In this document: piece by piece, positions 28,455-37,758 of the stretch
Numbering within the stretch: the first letter of the stretch is position 1
Layout of the letters: each line of letters begins with the position of its first letter
Source: Cellulosimicrobium sp. Marseille-Q4280
GTDB lineage: Bacteria; Actinomycetota; Actinomycetes; Actinomycetales; Cellulomonadaceae
Assembly (NCBI RefSeq): GCF_943181405.1
Contig: NZ_CALPBY010000007.1
Location: 248,001 to 312,000, forward strand
Direction: 5' to 3'
Length of the DNA: 64,000 bases
Notes under the pieces: generated by a model
Told to the model about the DNA's origin: nothing
The model's input: only the letters and a program-made list of their open reading frames with translations
Databases searched by the model: none
Program-made: the position numbers and the translations under genes

Positions 28455-28501
28455 GGGGTGGGGGTGCTGCTGCCACGACCGGGCAGCAGCACCCCCACCC
28501 C
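28455..28501. terminator. bidirectional hairpin between the YihY gene and sdhB
   Basis: Perfect 20-bp arms at 28455-28474 and 28482-28501 with a 7-nt loop, between convergent genes. No U-tract on either side. Confidence 0.75.
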
Positions 28502-28536
28502 GTCCCAGGGTGACGACGCGCCGAGTGGTGCGAGCG

Positions 28537-29313
28537 TCAGAAGGCGCGCGTGATCATCGCGCGCTTGACCTCCTGGATCGCCTTCGTGACCTCGATGCCG
28601 CGCGGGCACGCCTCGGTGCAGTTGAAGGTCGTGCGGCAGCGCCACACGCCCTCCTTGTCGTTGAGGATCTCGAGGCGCTGCGTGGCGCCCTCGTCGCGGC
28701 TGTCGAAGATGAACCGGTGCGCGTTGACGATCGCGGCCGGGCCGAAGTACTGCCCGTCGGTCCAGAACACGGGGCACGACGACGTGCACGCGGCGCACAG
28801 GATGCACTTCGTGGTGTCGTCGAAGCGCTCGCGCTGCTCGGCGGACTGCAGGCGCTCCTTGCTCGGCTCGTTCCCCGACGTGATGAGGAACGGCATGATC
28901 TCGCGGTAGGACGCGAAGAACGGCTCCATGTCCACGACGAGGTCCTTGACCACGGGCAGACCCTTGATGGGCTCGACCGTGATGGGCTTGTCGGGGTTGA
29001 CGTCCTTGAGCAGCGTCTTGCAGGCCAGGCGGTTGCGGCCGTTGATGCGCATCGCGTCCGAGCCGCACACACCGTGCGCGCACGAGCGCCGGAAGGTGAG
29101 CGAACCGTCGTGCTCCCACTTGATCTTGTGGAGCGCGTCGAGCACGCGGTCGGTGCCGTGCGCGAGGACGGTGAACTCGTCCCAGTACGCGTCGTCGCCG
29201 TGCGCGGACTCGGGGGAGAAGCGGCGGATCCGGAGCGTGACCTCGAACGAGGGGATCTCTCCGGCCTTCGCCTCGGGTGCAGGAGCCGACGGGCTCTCGA
29301 GGGTGGCAGTCAT
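28537..29313 (-). CDS. sdhB: succinate dehydrogenase iron-sulfur subunit
   Basis: 258 aa. The 2Fe-2S domain has RRSCAHGVCGSDAMRINGRNRLAC (~84-107). The C-terminal ferredoxin domain has CILCAACTSSCP and CTEACPRGI for the 4Fe-4S and 3Fe-4S clusters. It passes electrons from SdhA flavin to quinone in the SdhCD membrane part. Last gene of a CDAB operon on the minus strand; ATG overlaps the sdhA stop (ATGA). Confidence 0.96.
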   Translation of the reverse strand: MTATLESPSAPAPEAKAGEIPSFEVTLRIRRFSPESAHGDDAYWDEFTVLAHGTDRVLDALHKIKWEHDGSLTFRRSCAHGVCGSDAMRINGRNRLACKTLLKDVNPDKPITVEPIKGLPVVKDLVVDMEPFFASYREIMPFLITSGNEPSKERLQSAEQRERFDDTTKCILCAACTSSCPVFWTDGQYFGPAAIVNAHRFIFDSRDEGATQRLEILNDKEGVWRCRTTFNCTEACPRGIEVTKAIQEVKRAMITRAF

Positions 29314-31145
29314 CAGTACTTCCGCTCCATGGGCTCGTACCGGGTCTGGGTGACGGGCTTGGAGCCCAGGGCGACCTTGTACCCGTCGAACGACTCGACG
29401 TGGTCGAAGTAGCCGGTGACATGCCCGTCCGCGACGTCGGAGGCCGACGTCGGACGGCGGTACGCCATCGTGTGCAGCATGTAGTTCGCGTCGTCCCGGT
29501 TCGGGTAGTCCTCGCGGTAGTGGCCGCCGCGGGACTCCTTGCGGTTGATGGCCGCGACGACGGTGACCTCGGCGATGTCGAGGAGGAAGCCGAGCTCGAT
29601 GGCCTCGAGCAGGTCGGTGTTGAACATCCGGCCCTTGTCCTGCACGGAGACGTTGCGGTACCGCTTCTGCAGCTCGCGGATGTCGGACAGCGCCTCGTTG
29701 AGCGAGTCGCCCGTGCGGAACACCTGGGCGTTCGCGTCCATCGTCTCCTGGAGCGCCTTGCGGACGTCGGCGACGCGCTCGCCGTCGGGCCGGTTGCGCA
29801 TCTCCTCGAGCTGGGCGATCACGGCAGCGGCCGGGTTCTCGGGCAGCTCGGAGTACTGGGCGGTCGCCGCGTAGGCGGCGGCGGTGCGCCCGGCACGCTT
29901 GCCGAACACGTTGATGTCGAGCAGCGAGTTGGTGCCGAGGCGGTTCGAGCCGTGGACGCTCACGCACGCGACCTCGCCCGCGGCGTAGAGACCCTTGACG
30001 ACGTGGCTGCTGTCGCGCAGCACCTCCGCGTCGACGTTGGTCGGGATGCCGCCCATCGCGTAGTGCGCGGTCGGGTAGACCGGGACGGGCTCGGTGTACG
30101 GCTCGATGCCGAGGTACGTCCGGGCGAACTCGGTGATGTCGGGGAGCTTCGCGTCGATGTGGGCGGGCTCGAGGTGCGTGAGGTCGAGCAGGACGTAGTC
30201 CTTGTTCGGCCCGGCGCCGCGGCCCTCCCGGACCTCGTTCGCCATCGAGCGGGCGACGATGTCGCGCGGCGCGAGGTCCTTGATCGTCGGCGCGTAGCGC
30301 TCCATGAAGCGCTCGCCGTCGGAGTTGCGCAGGATGCCGCCCTCGCCGCGCGCGGCCTCGGAGAGGAGGATGCCGAGGCCCGCGAGACCCGTCGGGTGGA
30401 ACTGGAAGAACTCCATGTCCTCGAGCGGCAGGCCCCGCCGGTACGCCAGCGCCATGCCGTCGCCCGTGAGGGTGTGGGCGTTGGACGTCGTCTTGAAGAT
30501 CTTGCCGGCGCCGCCCGTGGCGAAGATGATCGCCTTCGCCTGGAAGACGTGGATCTCGCCGGTCGCGAGGTCGTAGGCGACGACGCCGGTCGCGGTGACG
30601 GTCTCGTCGTCGGGGATCTCCCCGGCGGCGAGGTCGTGGTCCGTGATCAGGTCGAGCACGTAGAACTCGTTGAAGAACTCGACGTCCTGCTTGACGCACT
30701 GCTGGTAGAGCGTCTGGAGGATCATGTGCCCGGTGCGGTCCGCGGCGTAGCACGAGCGGCGGACGGCGGCCTCGCCGTGGTTGCGCGTGTGCCCGCCGAA
30801 GCGGCGCTGGTCGATGCGGCCCTCGGGCGTGCGGTTGAACGGCAGGCCCATGCGCTCGAGGTCGAGGACCGCGTCGATGGCCTCCTTGGCCATGATCTCC
30901 GCGGCGTCCTGGTCGACGAGGTAGTCGCCGCCCTTGACCGTGTCGAACGTGTGCCACTCCCAGTTGTCCTCCTCGACGTTGGCGAGCGCGGCGCACATGC
31001 CGCCCTGCGCCGCACCCGTGTGGGAGCGCGTCGGGTAGAGCTTGGAGATGACGGCCGTGCGGACCTTGCCGGACGACTCCAGCGCCGCGCGCATCCCGGC
31101 GCCGCCGGCGCCGACGATGACGACGTCGTACTGATGGGTTTGCAT
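29313..31145 (-). CDS. sdhA: succinate dehydrogenase flavoprotein subunit
   Basis: 610 aa. [11 protein letters not shown] nucleotide-binding motif (~12-22) and [10 protein letters not shown] (~40-49), whose His42 carries covalent [16 protein letters not shown] and the substrate-binding [14 protein letters not shown] (~246-259) follow; the capping domain includes YAMGGIPTN. The C-terminal Glu/Arg-rich helical domain is complete ([11 protein letters not shown]). Oxidises succinate to fumarate. ATG 31145 gives the usual [12 protein letters not shown] start. The 74-bp gap to sdhD is the only spacing in the operon. Confidence 0.97.
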   Translation of the reverse strand: MQTHQYDVVIVGAGGAGMRAALESSGKVRTAVISKLYPTRSHTGAAQGGMCAALANVEEDNWEWHTFDTVKGGDYLVDQDAAEIMAKEAIDAVLDLERMGLPFNRTPEGRIDQRRFGGHTRNHGEAAVRRSCYAADRTGHMILQTLYQQCVKQDVEFFNEFYVLDLITDHDLAAGEIPDDETVTATGVVAYDLATGEIHVFQAKAIIFATGGAGKIFKTTSNAHTLTGDGMALAYRRGLPLEDMEFFQFHPTGLAGLGILLSEAARGEGGILRNSDGERFMERYAPTIKDLAPRDIVARSMANEVREGRGAGPNKDYVLLDLTHLEPAHIDAKLPDITEFARTYLGIEPYTEPVPVYPTAHYAMGGIPTNVDAEVLRDSSHVVKGLYAAGEVACVSVHGSNRLGTNSLLDINVFGKRAGRTAAAYAATAQYSELPENPAAAVIAQLEEMRNRPDGERVADVRKALQETMDANAQVFRTGDSLNEALSDIRELQKRYRNVSVQDKGRMFNTDLLEAIELGFLLDIAEVTVVAAINRKESRGGHYREDYPNRDDANYMLHTMAYRRPTSASDVADGHVTGYFDHVESFDGYKVALGSKPVTQTRYEPMERKY

Positions 31146-31219
31146 CGGTTCCGATGCCTCCTGGGAGAGAGCTGTGGTGCCGCGGACGGCGGGGGTGGGG
31201 GCGTGGCGTCCTGCGGGCG

Positions 31220-31678
31220 TCAGTCGAAGCAGAACGAGGCGAGCAGCTCGGCCGGCGCGTTCGCGGGGCACGGCTCGAAGGTGAAGATCACGAGGGTGCC
31301 GAGCACCGTGACGATCGTGAACGCGAGGTACAGCGCGAGCTTGAGCACGAGCCGGGTGCCGTCGCGCTCCGCGTAGTCGTTGATGATCGTGCGGACGCCG
31401 TTCGTGCCGTGGAACATCGCGAGCCACAGCATGAGCAGGTCCCAGACCTGCCAGAACGGCGACGCCCACTTGCCCGCGACGAAGCCGAAGTCGATCGCGT
31501 GCACGCCCTCGCCGACCATGAGGTTGACGAAGAGGTGGCCGAAGATGAGGACGATCAGCACGACGCCCGAGGCGCGCATGAAGATCCAGCTGTACAGCTC
31601 GTAGTTGCTGCGCGTCGACTTCCTGCGCCGGTACGGGTCGCGCGGCGAGGCGACCTCTACCGTGGGTGCGGCGGCCAT
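31220..31678 (-). CDS. sdhD: succinate dehydrogenase membrane anchor subunit
   Basis: 152 aa with three transmembrane segments (~37-57, ~72-95, ~115-135). [24 protein letters not shown] and [16 protein letters not shown] supply probable haem and quinone residues. Overlaps sdhC by 1 bp. Ends with an unusual [16 protein letters not shown] tail. Confidence 0.92.
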   Translation of the reverse strand: MAAAPTVEVASPRDPYRRRKSTRSNYELYSWIFMRASGVVLIVLIFGHLFVNLMVGEGVHAIDFGFVAGKWASPFWQVWDLLMLWLAMFHGTNGVRTIINDYAERDGTRLVLKLALYLAFTIVTVLGTLVIFTFEPCPANAPAELLASFCFD

Positions 31679-32061
31679 CAGTGCCCCCCTCCGAAGACGT
31701 TCATCAGGTGGCGCGGGAGGAAGCCCGCCATCGTCACGACGAACAGGCCGACGACGATCCACAGCATCGTGCGCTGGTAGCGCGGTCCCTTGGCCCAGAA
31801 GTCGACGAGGATGATCCGGATGCCGTTGAACGCGTGGAAGACGATCGCGGCCACGAGGCCCGCCTCGCCCAGCCCCATGATCGGCGTCTGGTAGGTGCCG
31901 ATGACGGCGTTGTACGCCTCGGGCGAGACTCGTACCAGTGCCGTGTCGAGCACGTGGACGAGGAGGAAGAAGAAGATGAGCACGCCGGTCACGCGGTGCG
32001 CGACCCACGACCACATGCCTTCACGGCCGCGGTAGAGCGTGCCAGCTGGTGCACTGGGCAC
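31678..32061 (-). CDS. sdhC: succinate dehydrogenase cytochrome b556 subunit
   Basis: 127 aa, three membrane segments. [24 protein letters not shown] contains the quinone-site Arg and a His; [14 protein letters not shown] provides the haem-ligand His. GTG 32061 has AGGAGG 8 nt upstream, the one strong ribosome binding site of the operon. First gene of sdhCDAB. Confidence 0.93.
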   Translation of the reverse strand: MPSAPAGTLYRGREGMWSWVAHRVTGVLIFFFLLVHVLDTALVRVSPEAYNAVIGTYQTPIMGLGEAGLVAAIVFHAFNGIRIILVDFWAKGPRYQRTMLWIVVGLFVVTMAGFLPRHLMNVFGGGH

Positions 32062-32174
32062 TTTGGGGGCCTCCTGTGGCGAGATCAGGGGGAGATGCCG
32101 GGCGGACCCGGTGCGGACGGGACCATGGTCCCGGGCCGCGGAGAGCCCTCGTCGGCATCAGTCTCTGGGCTTCC

Positions 32175-32180
32175 ACCATA
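32175..32180 (-). promoter_or_regulatory. candidate sdhC -10 element TATGGT
   Basis: Minus-strand TATGGT is the best -10-like hexamer in the 234-bp divergent gap. It would give a leader of about 105 nt. Confidence 0.3.
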
Positions 32181-32283
32181 GTGACATCGGCGTCATGCTG
32201 CGGACCGCCGAGGGCCGCGCGAGGGCCTCGTGCGGGGTGTTTGTGACTGATCCCACAGCCGACGGGGGAACCGGGGCCCTCAC

Positions 32284-32289
32284 TATGCT
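32284..32289 (+). promoter_or_regulatory. -10 hexamer TATGCT for leaderless mannose-1-P guanylyltransferase gene
   Basis: TATGCT then GCCTTC (6 nt) then ATG 32296; no ribosome binding site. Confidence 0.55.
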
Positions 32290-32295
32290 GCCTTC

Positions 32296-33465
32296 ATGGT
32301 CCCTTCTCCCGCCCTGCCCTCCGCCACGCCGTCGACCGCCTCCCGGGGGCCCGGCTCGCCGATCGACGGGTTCTACGCGGTCGTCCCGGCGGGTGGCGCC
32401 GGGACGCGGCTGTGGCCGTTGTCGCGGGCCACGGCGCCCAAGTTCCTGCTCGACCTCACGGGGTCCGGGCGCACGCTGCTCCAGGCGACGGTCGACCGGC
32501 TGACGCCGCTGACCGGCGACGAGGGTGTCGTCCTCGTCACGGGGGAGCGGCACGTGGCCGCGGCGCGGAGCCAGCTGCCCGCTCTGCCGGCGCAGAACGT
32601 CCTCGCCGAGCCGTCGCCGCGCGACTCCATGGCGGCGATCGGGCTCGCCGCCGCCGTGCTCGAGCGCCGGCACGGCGACGTGGTCATCGGCTCCTTCGCG
32701 GCGGACCAGGTCATCACCGGGCACGACGCGTTCGAGGCGTCGGTGCGGGAGGCGGTCGAGGCCGCGCGCGCCGGATACGTCGTGACGATCGGGATCGCGG
32801 CCTCCCGGCCCTCCACGGCGTTCGGCTACGTGCACAGCGGCGAGCCGCTCGGGGTCGAGGGGGCGCCGAGCGCCCTGCACGTGAAGGGCTTCACCGAGAA
32901 GCCGGACGCGGCGACGGCGCAGCAGTACATCGCGTCGGGCGAGTACCGGTGGAACGCGGGCATGTTCATCGTCCGCGCGTCGGTCCTGCTGGCCCACCTC
33001 GCGGACCAGCGCCCGGAGCTGCACGACGGGCTGCGCACGGTCGCCGCGGCGTGGGACGGGCCGGACCGTGACCGGGTGCTCGCCGAGACGTGGCCGGCGC
33101 TCGAGAAGATCGCGATCGACCACGCCGTCGCCGAGCCGGTCGCGGCCGTCGGGGGCGTCGCCGTCGTGCCGGGCACGTTCGGCTGGGACGACGTGGGCGA
33201 CTTCAACTCGCTCGCCGCGCTGCTCCCGTCGGTGGACGATGCGGGCTCGAAGGTGCTCGGCGACACGGGCAAGGTCGTGCGCCGGGACAGCGCGGGCTCC
33301 GTCGTCGTGCCGGCCGGCGACCGCGTGGTGACGGTGCTGGGTCTGGACGACGTCGTCGTCGTCGACACTCCCGACGCCCTCCTCGTCACCACGAGGGCGC
33401 GGGCGCAGCAGGTGAAGTCGATGGTCGACGCCGTGCGCGAGCTGGGGTTGGACGAGCTGCTGTGA
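32296..33465 (+). CDS. manC: mannose-1-phosphate guanylyltransferase
   Basis: 389-aa nucleotidyltransferase making GDP-mannose from GTP and mannose 1-phosphate. The signature VPAGGAGTRLWPLSR (~35-49) with PKFLLDLTG is intact. FTEKPDAATAQQYIASGEYRWNAGMFIVRAS (~198-228) and GTFGWDDVGDFNSLAALL (~292-309) are type conserved blocks. It is a single-domain form lacking the phosphomannose isomerase domain. GDP-mannose could feed the GT-C mannosyltransferases. It overlaps the amidohydrolase gene by 4 bp. Confidence 0.92.
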   Translation: MVPSPALPSATPSTASRGPGSPIDGFYAVVPAGGAGTRLWPLSRATAPKFLLDLTGSGRTLLQATVDRLTPLTGDEGVVLVTGERHVAAARSQLPALPAQNVLAEPSPRDSMAAIGLAAAVLERRHGDVVIGSFAADQVITGHDAFEASVREAVEAARAGYVVTIGIAASRPSTAFGYVHSGEPLGVEGAPSALHVKGFTEKPDAATAQQYIASGEYRWNAGMFIVRASVLLAHLADQRPELHDGLRTVAAAWDGPDRDRVLAETWPALEKIAIDHAVAEPVAAVGGVAVVPGTFGWDDVGDFNSLAALLPSVDDAGSKVLGDTGKVVRRDSAGSVVVPAGDRVVTVLGLDDVVVVDTPDALLVTTRARAQQVKSMVDAVRELGLDELL

Positions 33466-34685
33466 GCGCCCGGCAGGACGACCTCGCGGACCTGCTCGGG
33501 CCCACCGCGGCGCGCCACGCCGCCGAGCTCGTCGGGATCCGCCGTGACCTCCACCAGCACCCGGAGGTGTCGCGCGCCGAGACGCGCACGACGGCGCTCC
33601 TCGCCGAGCGCCTGAGGACCGCCGGGCTCGACCCGCGGCCGCTGCCCGGCACCGGGCTCGTGTGCGACGTCGGCCCTGCGCCGGGCGACCTCGTCCCGGG
33701 CCCGGACGGCGTGCCGGCGCCCGCCCCGGGTCGCGTCGCGCTGCGCGCGGACCTCGACGCGCTGCCGCTGCAGGACCGCTGCGGGCTGCCGTGGGCGTCG
33801 ACCGTGAGCGGCGTCGCGCACGCGTGCGGCCACGACGTGCACACCGCGGCGGTGCTCGGTGCCGGGCTCGTGCTCGCGGACCTGCACGCCGAGGTCGGCC
33901 TCCGTCGTGGGGTCCGCCTGATCTTCCAGCCGGCCGAGGAGGTGCAGCCGGGCGGGTCGCTCGACGTGCTCGCGGCGGGCGGCCTCGACGGCGTGGACGA
34001 GATCTTCGCGATCCACTGCGACCCGAAGGTCGACGTCGGTCACATCGGGACGCGGATCGGGCCGATCACGTCGGCGTCCGACGAGGTCTCCGTGACGATC
34101 GCGTCGCCGGGTGGTCACACGTCCCGACCCCACCTGACGGGTGACGTCGTGTACGCACTCGGGCAGGTCATCACGCAGGTCCCCGCGGTGCTCGGGCGCC
34201 GGCTCGACCCGCGCTCCGGGGTCAACCTCACGTGGGGCGCCGTGCACGCAGGCTCGGCGCACAACGCGATCCCGAGCACCGGGACGGTGCGCGGCACGCT
34301 GCGCTGCCTCGACGTGCGCGCGTGGGAGTTCGCCGGGCAGGTGCTGCACGACGCCGTCGAGCAGGTCGTCGCGCCGTACGAGGTCGAGGTGACCGTGCAC
34401 CACACGCGCGGCGTCCCACCGGTCGAGAACGACGAGCGGTGCACGGGTCTGCTCGAGGCCGCGGCGCGCGACGTGCTCGGCCCCGGCTCGGTGCTGCTCA
34501 CGGAGCAGTCGCTCGGCGGCGAGGACTTCGCGTGGTATCTCACGAAGGTGCCGGGCGCGATGGCCCGGCTCGGGACGCGCACGCCGGGCGGCCGCGCGTA
34601 CGACATCCACCAGGGCGATCTCCAGGTCGACGAGCGCGCGATCGACGCGGGGACGAGACTGCTCGCGCGCGTCGCGCTCGGCTGA
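33462..34685 (+). CDS. M20D-family amidohydrolase (hippurate/N-acyl-amino-acid hydrolase-like)
   Basis: 407 aa. IRRDLHQHPEVSRAET (~25-40), VALRADLDALPLQD (~88), HACGHDVHTAAVLGAG (~116-131), FQPAEEVQPGGSLDVL (~151-166) and EEDFAWYL-like GGEDFAWYL (~349) give the metal-binding and catalytic set. Family members cleave N-acyl or N-carbamoyl amino acids, indole-acetyl conjugates or similar amides. Substrate unknown. M20 genes (amiA1/amiB1) also lie close to the mycobacterial salvage/lpdA locus. Confidence 0.88.
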   Translation: MSARQDDLADLLGPTAARHAAELVGIRRDLHQHPEVSRAETRTTALLAERLRTAGLDPRPLPGTGLVCDVGPAPGDLVPGPDGVPAPAPGRVALRADLDALPLQDRCGLPWASTVSGVAHACGHDVHTAAVLGAGLVLADLHAEVGLRRGVRLIFQPAEEVQPGGSLDVLAAGGLDGVDEIFAIHCDPKVDVGHIGTRIGPITSASDEVSVTIASPGGHTSRPHLTGDVVYALGQVITQVPAVLGRRLDPRSGVNLTWGAVHAGSAHNAIPSTGTVRGTLRCLDVRAWEFAGQVLHDAVEQVVAPYEVEVTVHHTRGVPPVENDERCTGLLEAAARDVLGPGSVLLTEQSLGGEDFAWYLTKVPGAMARLGTRTPGGRAYDIHQGDLQVDERAIDAGTRLLARVALG

Positions 34686-34797
34686 CGGACAACGGGCGGA
34701 TCGCCCGGCTCACCCTGCCGCGCCCGCGGTCCCGACCCGTGGACCGGGGTGTGTCACGCCTCAGACGCAAAGTGACGCTTGCATAACGAAGCAGCGG

Positions 34798-34815
34798 CGT
34801 TACCGGCAAGTAACG
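34798..34815. promoter_or_regulatory. 18-bp palindrome CGTTAC-N6-GTAACG, candidate operator of the nucleoside-importer operon
   Basis: Perfect 6-bp arms with a CCGGCA-type spacer, 21 bp upstream of the -10-like TAGTCT at 34837-34842. It lies in the most AT-rich part of the 262-bp promoter region. The cognate regulator is not identifiable here. Confidence 0.4.
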
Positions 34816-34836
34816 TCCGGGACGCATCCGGCTGAT

Positions 34837-34842
34837 TAGTCT
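34837..34842 (+). promoter_or_regulatory. probable -10 TAGTCT of the BMP/ABC/salvage operon
   Basis: TAGTCT within GATTAGTCTTCGG gives a leader of about 100 nt before ATG-context start at 34948; no clear -35. A long leader contrasts with the leaderless genes nearby. Confidence 0.4.
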
Positions 34843-34947
34843 TCGGTCCATAGAGGTCGACGGACCCCGTGGTCCTCCCGCGCAACGGCGCCCGGGGGGA
34901 TCCCGGTCAAGACGGCGGCCAGCGACGGACATCGACAGGAGCTCATC

Positions 34948-36042
34948 GTGAAGAGAGCAATGCAGTTCTCCGCGCTCGCGGCTGCGGCCGCGCTCGCGCT
35001 GGCCGCGTGCGGCGCGGCCCCGGAGGACGACGAGACCACGGGCGGCGGCGAGGACACGGCCGGAGGCAACACCGACTTCTCGGCGTGCATGGTCTCCGAC
35101 GCGGGCGGCTTCGACGACCAGTCGTTCAACCAGGCCGGCTTCGAGGGCCTGGAGCAGGCGGAGTCCGAGCTCGGGATCACGGCGACCGAGGTCGAGTCGT
35201 CCGCGGACACGGACTACGGGCCCAACATCGACAACCTCGTGCAGCAGGGCTGCAACCTCGTCATCGGCGTGGGCTTCCTCCTCGAGGACCCGATCCAGGC
35301 CGCGGCGGAGGCGAACCCCGACACGAACTTCGCCCTCATCGACTCCTCGTTCTCCGACGCGGACTTCAACCCGGTCGAGCTCGACAACGCGAAGCCGATC
35401 CTCTTCAACACGGCCGAGGCCGCGTTCCTCGCGGGCTACCTCGCCGCGGGCATGAGCGAGACGGGCACGGTCGCGACGTTCGGCGGCATCCAGATCCCGT
35501 CGGTCGCGATCTTCATGGACGGCTTCGTCGACGGCGTCGCGAAGTACAACGAGGACAACGGCACGGACGTCAAGACGCTCGGCTGGGACAAGGAGGCCCA
35601 GACGGGTTCCTTCACCGGCGACTTCGAGAACCAGGCGAACGGCCAGAACCTCGCCCAGGGCTTCATCGACCAGGGTGCCGACATCATCATGCCGGTCGCC
35701 GGCCCGGTGGGCCTCGGCGCGGCCGCGGCCGCCCAGAGCGGTGACGCCAAGATCATCTGGGTCGACTCCGACGGGTTCCTCACCACGGAGTACGGCGACA
35801 TCATCATCACGTCCGTGATGAAGGAGATCGGCCCGGCCGTCTTCGACACGGTGAGCGAGTCGGTCGACGGCAACTTCACCAACGAGCCGTACGTCGGCAC
35901 GCTCGAGAACGAGGGCGTGGGCCTGGCCCCGTTCCACGACTTCGAGGACGCGGTGCCCACCGAGCTGCAGGACAAGCTCGCGGAGTACCAGGAGCAGATC
36001 ATCGCGGGCGACCTCGTCGTGGAGTCGACGAACACCCCGTGA
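34948..36042 (+). CDS. BMP-family nucleoside-binding lipoprotein (ABC importer)
   Basis: 364 aa, GTG start. Signal peptide MKRAMQFSALAAAAALALAAC with lipobox LAAC (Cys21). An acidic Gly-rich linker follows, then the BMP/PnrA-like fold: MVSDAGGFDDQSFNQAGFEGL (~49), FALIDSSF, LAGYLAAGMSETGTVATFGGIQIPSV (~164-189), GADIIMPVAGPVGLGAA, VDSDGF. BMP-type proteins bind purine nucleosides, consistent with the cdd/deoA/add neighbours. A strong hairpin follows the gene before the ATPase gene. Confidence 0.92.
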   Translation: MKRAMQFSALAAAAALALAACGAAPEDDETTGGGEDTAGGNTDFSACMVSDAGGFDDQSFNQAGFEGLEQAESELGITATEVESSADTDYGPNIDNLVQQGCNLVIGVGFLLEDPIQAAAEANPDTNFALIDSSFSDADFNPVELDNAKPILFNTAEAAFLAGYLAAGMSETGTVATFGGIQIPSVAIFMDGFVDGVAKYNEDNGTDVKTLGWDKEAQTGSFTGDFENQANGQNLAQGFIDQGADIIMPVAGPVGLGAAAAAQSGDAKIIWVDSDGFLTTEYGDIIITSVMKEIGPAVFDTVSESVDGNFTNEPYVGTLENEGVGLAPFHDFEDAVPTELQDKLAEYQEQIIAGDLVVESTNTP

Positions 36043-36053
36043 CGACAGGCTGA

Positions 36054-36089
36054 GACGGTGGCCCGGGCGAGCCCGCCCGGGCCACCGTC
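36054..36089 (+). terminator. intra-operon hairpin between the binding protein and the ATPase genes
   Basis: Perfect 16-bp GC-rich stem (36054-36069/36074-36089) with an AGCC loop, no U-tract. It probably stabilises the upstream mRNA or partly terminates it, giving more binding protein than transporter. A TACGGT at 36116-36121 could be a second promoter. Confidence 0.6.
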
Positions 36090-36156
36090 GCCATGTTGCG
36101 CCGGGACGGCGGAAGTACGGTTCGATGGAGTTCCCTGTTCGGAGAGAGGGCAGCCG

Positions 36157-37758
36157 GTGAAGCTGGAGCTGCGCGGGATCACGAAGGTCTTCGGGTCCCT
36201 GGTCGCCAACGACCACATCGACCTGGTCATCGAGCCGGGCGAGATCCACGCCCTGCTGGGGGAGAACGGGGCCGGGAAGAGCACGCTCATGAACGTGCTC
36301 TACGGCCTGTACGACCCCGACGACGGAGAGATCCTCGTCGACGACGTCCCGGTGACCTTCACGGGTCCGGGCGACGCGATGGCCGCCGGCATCGGCATGG
36401 TGCACCAGCACTTCATGCTCGTCCCAGTCTTCACGGTCGCCGAGAACGTCGCCCTGGGGCACGAGCCCGTCAAGGGCGCCGGGCTCATCGACGCCCGGCG
36501 CGCACGCACCCTGGTCCGCGAGATCTCCGACCGGTTCGGCTTCGAGGTCGACCCGGACGCGATGGTCGAGGACATCCCCGTGGGCGTGCAGCAGCGCGTC
36601 GAGATCATCAAGGCGCTCTCGCGCGACGCGCGCGTGCTCATCCTCGACGAGCCCACCGCGGTGCTGACCCCGCAGGAGACCGACGAGCTCATCGCGATCA
36701 TGCGCCAGCTCAAGGCCGCCGGCACCTCGATCGTCTTCATCACGCACAAGCTGCGCGAGGTCCGCGCGGTCGCCGACCGGATCACGGTCATCCGCCGCGG
36801 CAAGGTCGTCGGGACGGCGGACCCGAGCGCGAGCGAGACCGAGCTCGCGTCGCTCATGGTCGGACGGTCCGTGTCGCTCGGCGTGGACAAGAGCCCGGCC
36901 GAGCCCGGCGACGCCACCTTCAGCATCACCGACCTCACGGTGATGGACGAGCTCGGGACGCCGGTCGTCGACCGGGTCAGCCTCGACGTCGCGCGCGGGG
37001 AGATCCTCGTCGTCGCCGGGGTGCAGGGCAACGGGCAGACGGAGCTCACCGAGACGATCGTCGGCCTGCGCCGGCCCGTCGCGGGCTCCATCTCGCTCGA
37101 CGGCACGGAGCTCGTGGGTCGTGGGGTCGCCGACGTCCTCGGCGCCGGCGTCGGCTACGTGCCCGAGGACCGCAGCACCGACGGGATCATCGGGACCTTC
37201 TCGGTCCAGGAGAACCTCGTGCTCGACCTCTTCACGTCCGCGCCCTACTCGAGCGCCGGGGCGCTGAACAAGGGCGCGATCCGGTCCAACGCCGAGCAGC
37301 GCGTCGTCGAGTTCGACGTGCGCACCCAGACCGTCGAGGCGCCCGCGGGCACCCTGTCCGGCGGCAACCAGCAGAAGGTCGTGCTCGCGCGCGAGATGTC
37401 GCGCCCGCTCCGGCTGCTCATCGCGTCCCAGCCGACGCGCGGCCTCGACGTCGGCTCGATCGAGTTCGTGCACAGCCGGGTCGTGCAGGAGCGCGACAAC
37501 GGCACCCCGGTGATCATCGTGTCGACCGAGCTCGACGAGGTGCTGGCGCTCGCCGACCGCATCGCGGTGATGTACCGCGGCCGGGTGGTCGGGGTCGTCC
37601 CCGGCGACACCGACCGCGACGTGCTCGGCCTCATGATGGCCGGCGTCCCGCTCGACGAGGCGGTCGCCCAGGCCGCGGAGCACCACACGACCCTCGGCGG
37701 GGCCGACCTCGAGGCCGACGCCGTCCCGCGCGACCAGCGCGAGGAGGAGGACCAGTGA
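36157..37758 (+). CDS. ABC transporter ATP-binding protein with two ATPase domains (nucleoside/simple-sugar type)
   Basis: 533 aa. Domain 1 has Walker A GENGAGKS (~35-42), a Q-loop HQHFML and signature QRVEIIKALSRDARVLILDEPTAVLTP. Domain 2 (~255-510) has a degenerate Walker A VQGNGQTEL, signature LSGGNQQKVVLAREMSRPLRLLIASQPTRGLDVGS, as in YufO/RbsA-type importers. In domain 2 Walker B ends in SQPTRG rather than DEP, normal for this class. GTG 36157 has GGAGAGAGG upstream. Overlaps the first permease gene by 4 bp. Confidence 0.94.
   Translation: MKLELRGITKVFGSLVANDHIDLVIEPGEIHALLGENGAGKSTLMNVLYGLYDPDDGEILVDDVPVTFTGPGDAMAAGIGMVHQHFMLVPVFTVAENVALGHEPVKGAGLIDARRARTLVREISDRFGFEVDPDAMVEDIPVGVQQRVEIIKALSRDARVLILDEPTAVLTPQETDELIAIMRQLKAAGTSIVFITHKLREVRAVADRITVIRRGKVVGTADPSASETELASLMVGRSVSLGVDKSPAEPGDATFSITDLTVMDELGTPVVDRVSLDVARGEILVVAGVQGNGQTELTETIVGLRRPVAGSISLDGTELVGRGVADVLGAGVGYVPEDRSTDGIIGTFSVQENLVLDLFTSAPYSSAGALNKGAIRSNAEQRVVEFDVRTQTVEAPAGTLSGGNQQKVVLAREMSRPLRLLIASQPTRGLDVGSIEFVHSRVVQERDNGTPVIIVSTELDEVLALADRIAVMYRGRVVGVVPGDTDRDVLGLMMAGVPLDEAVAQAAEHHTTLGGADLEADAVPRDQREEEDQ

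Noticed and set aside
34686-34947. Riboswitch (purine-type) in the leader of the importer operon
   Set aside because: I could not find the conserved three-way-junction core; only a palindrome and a -10 element are visible.
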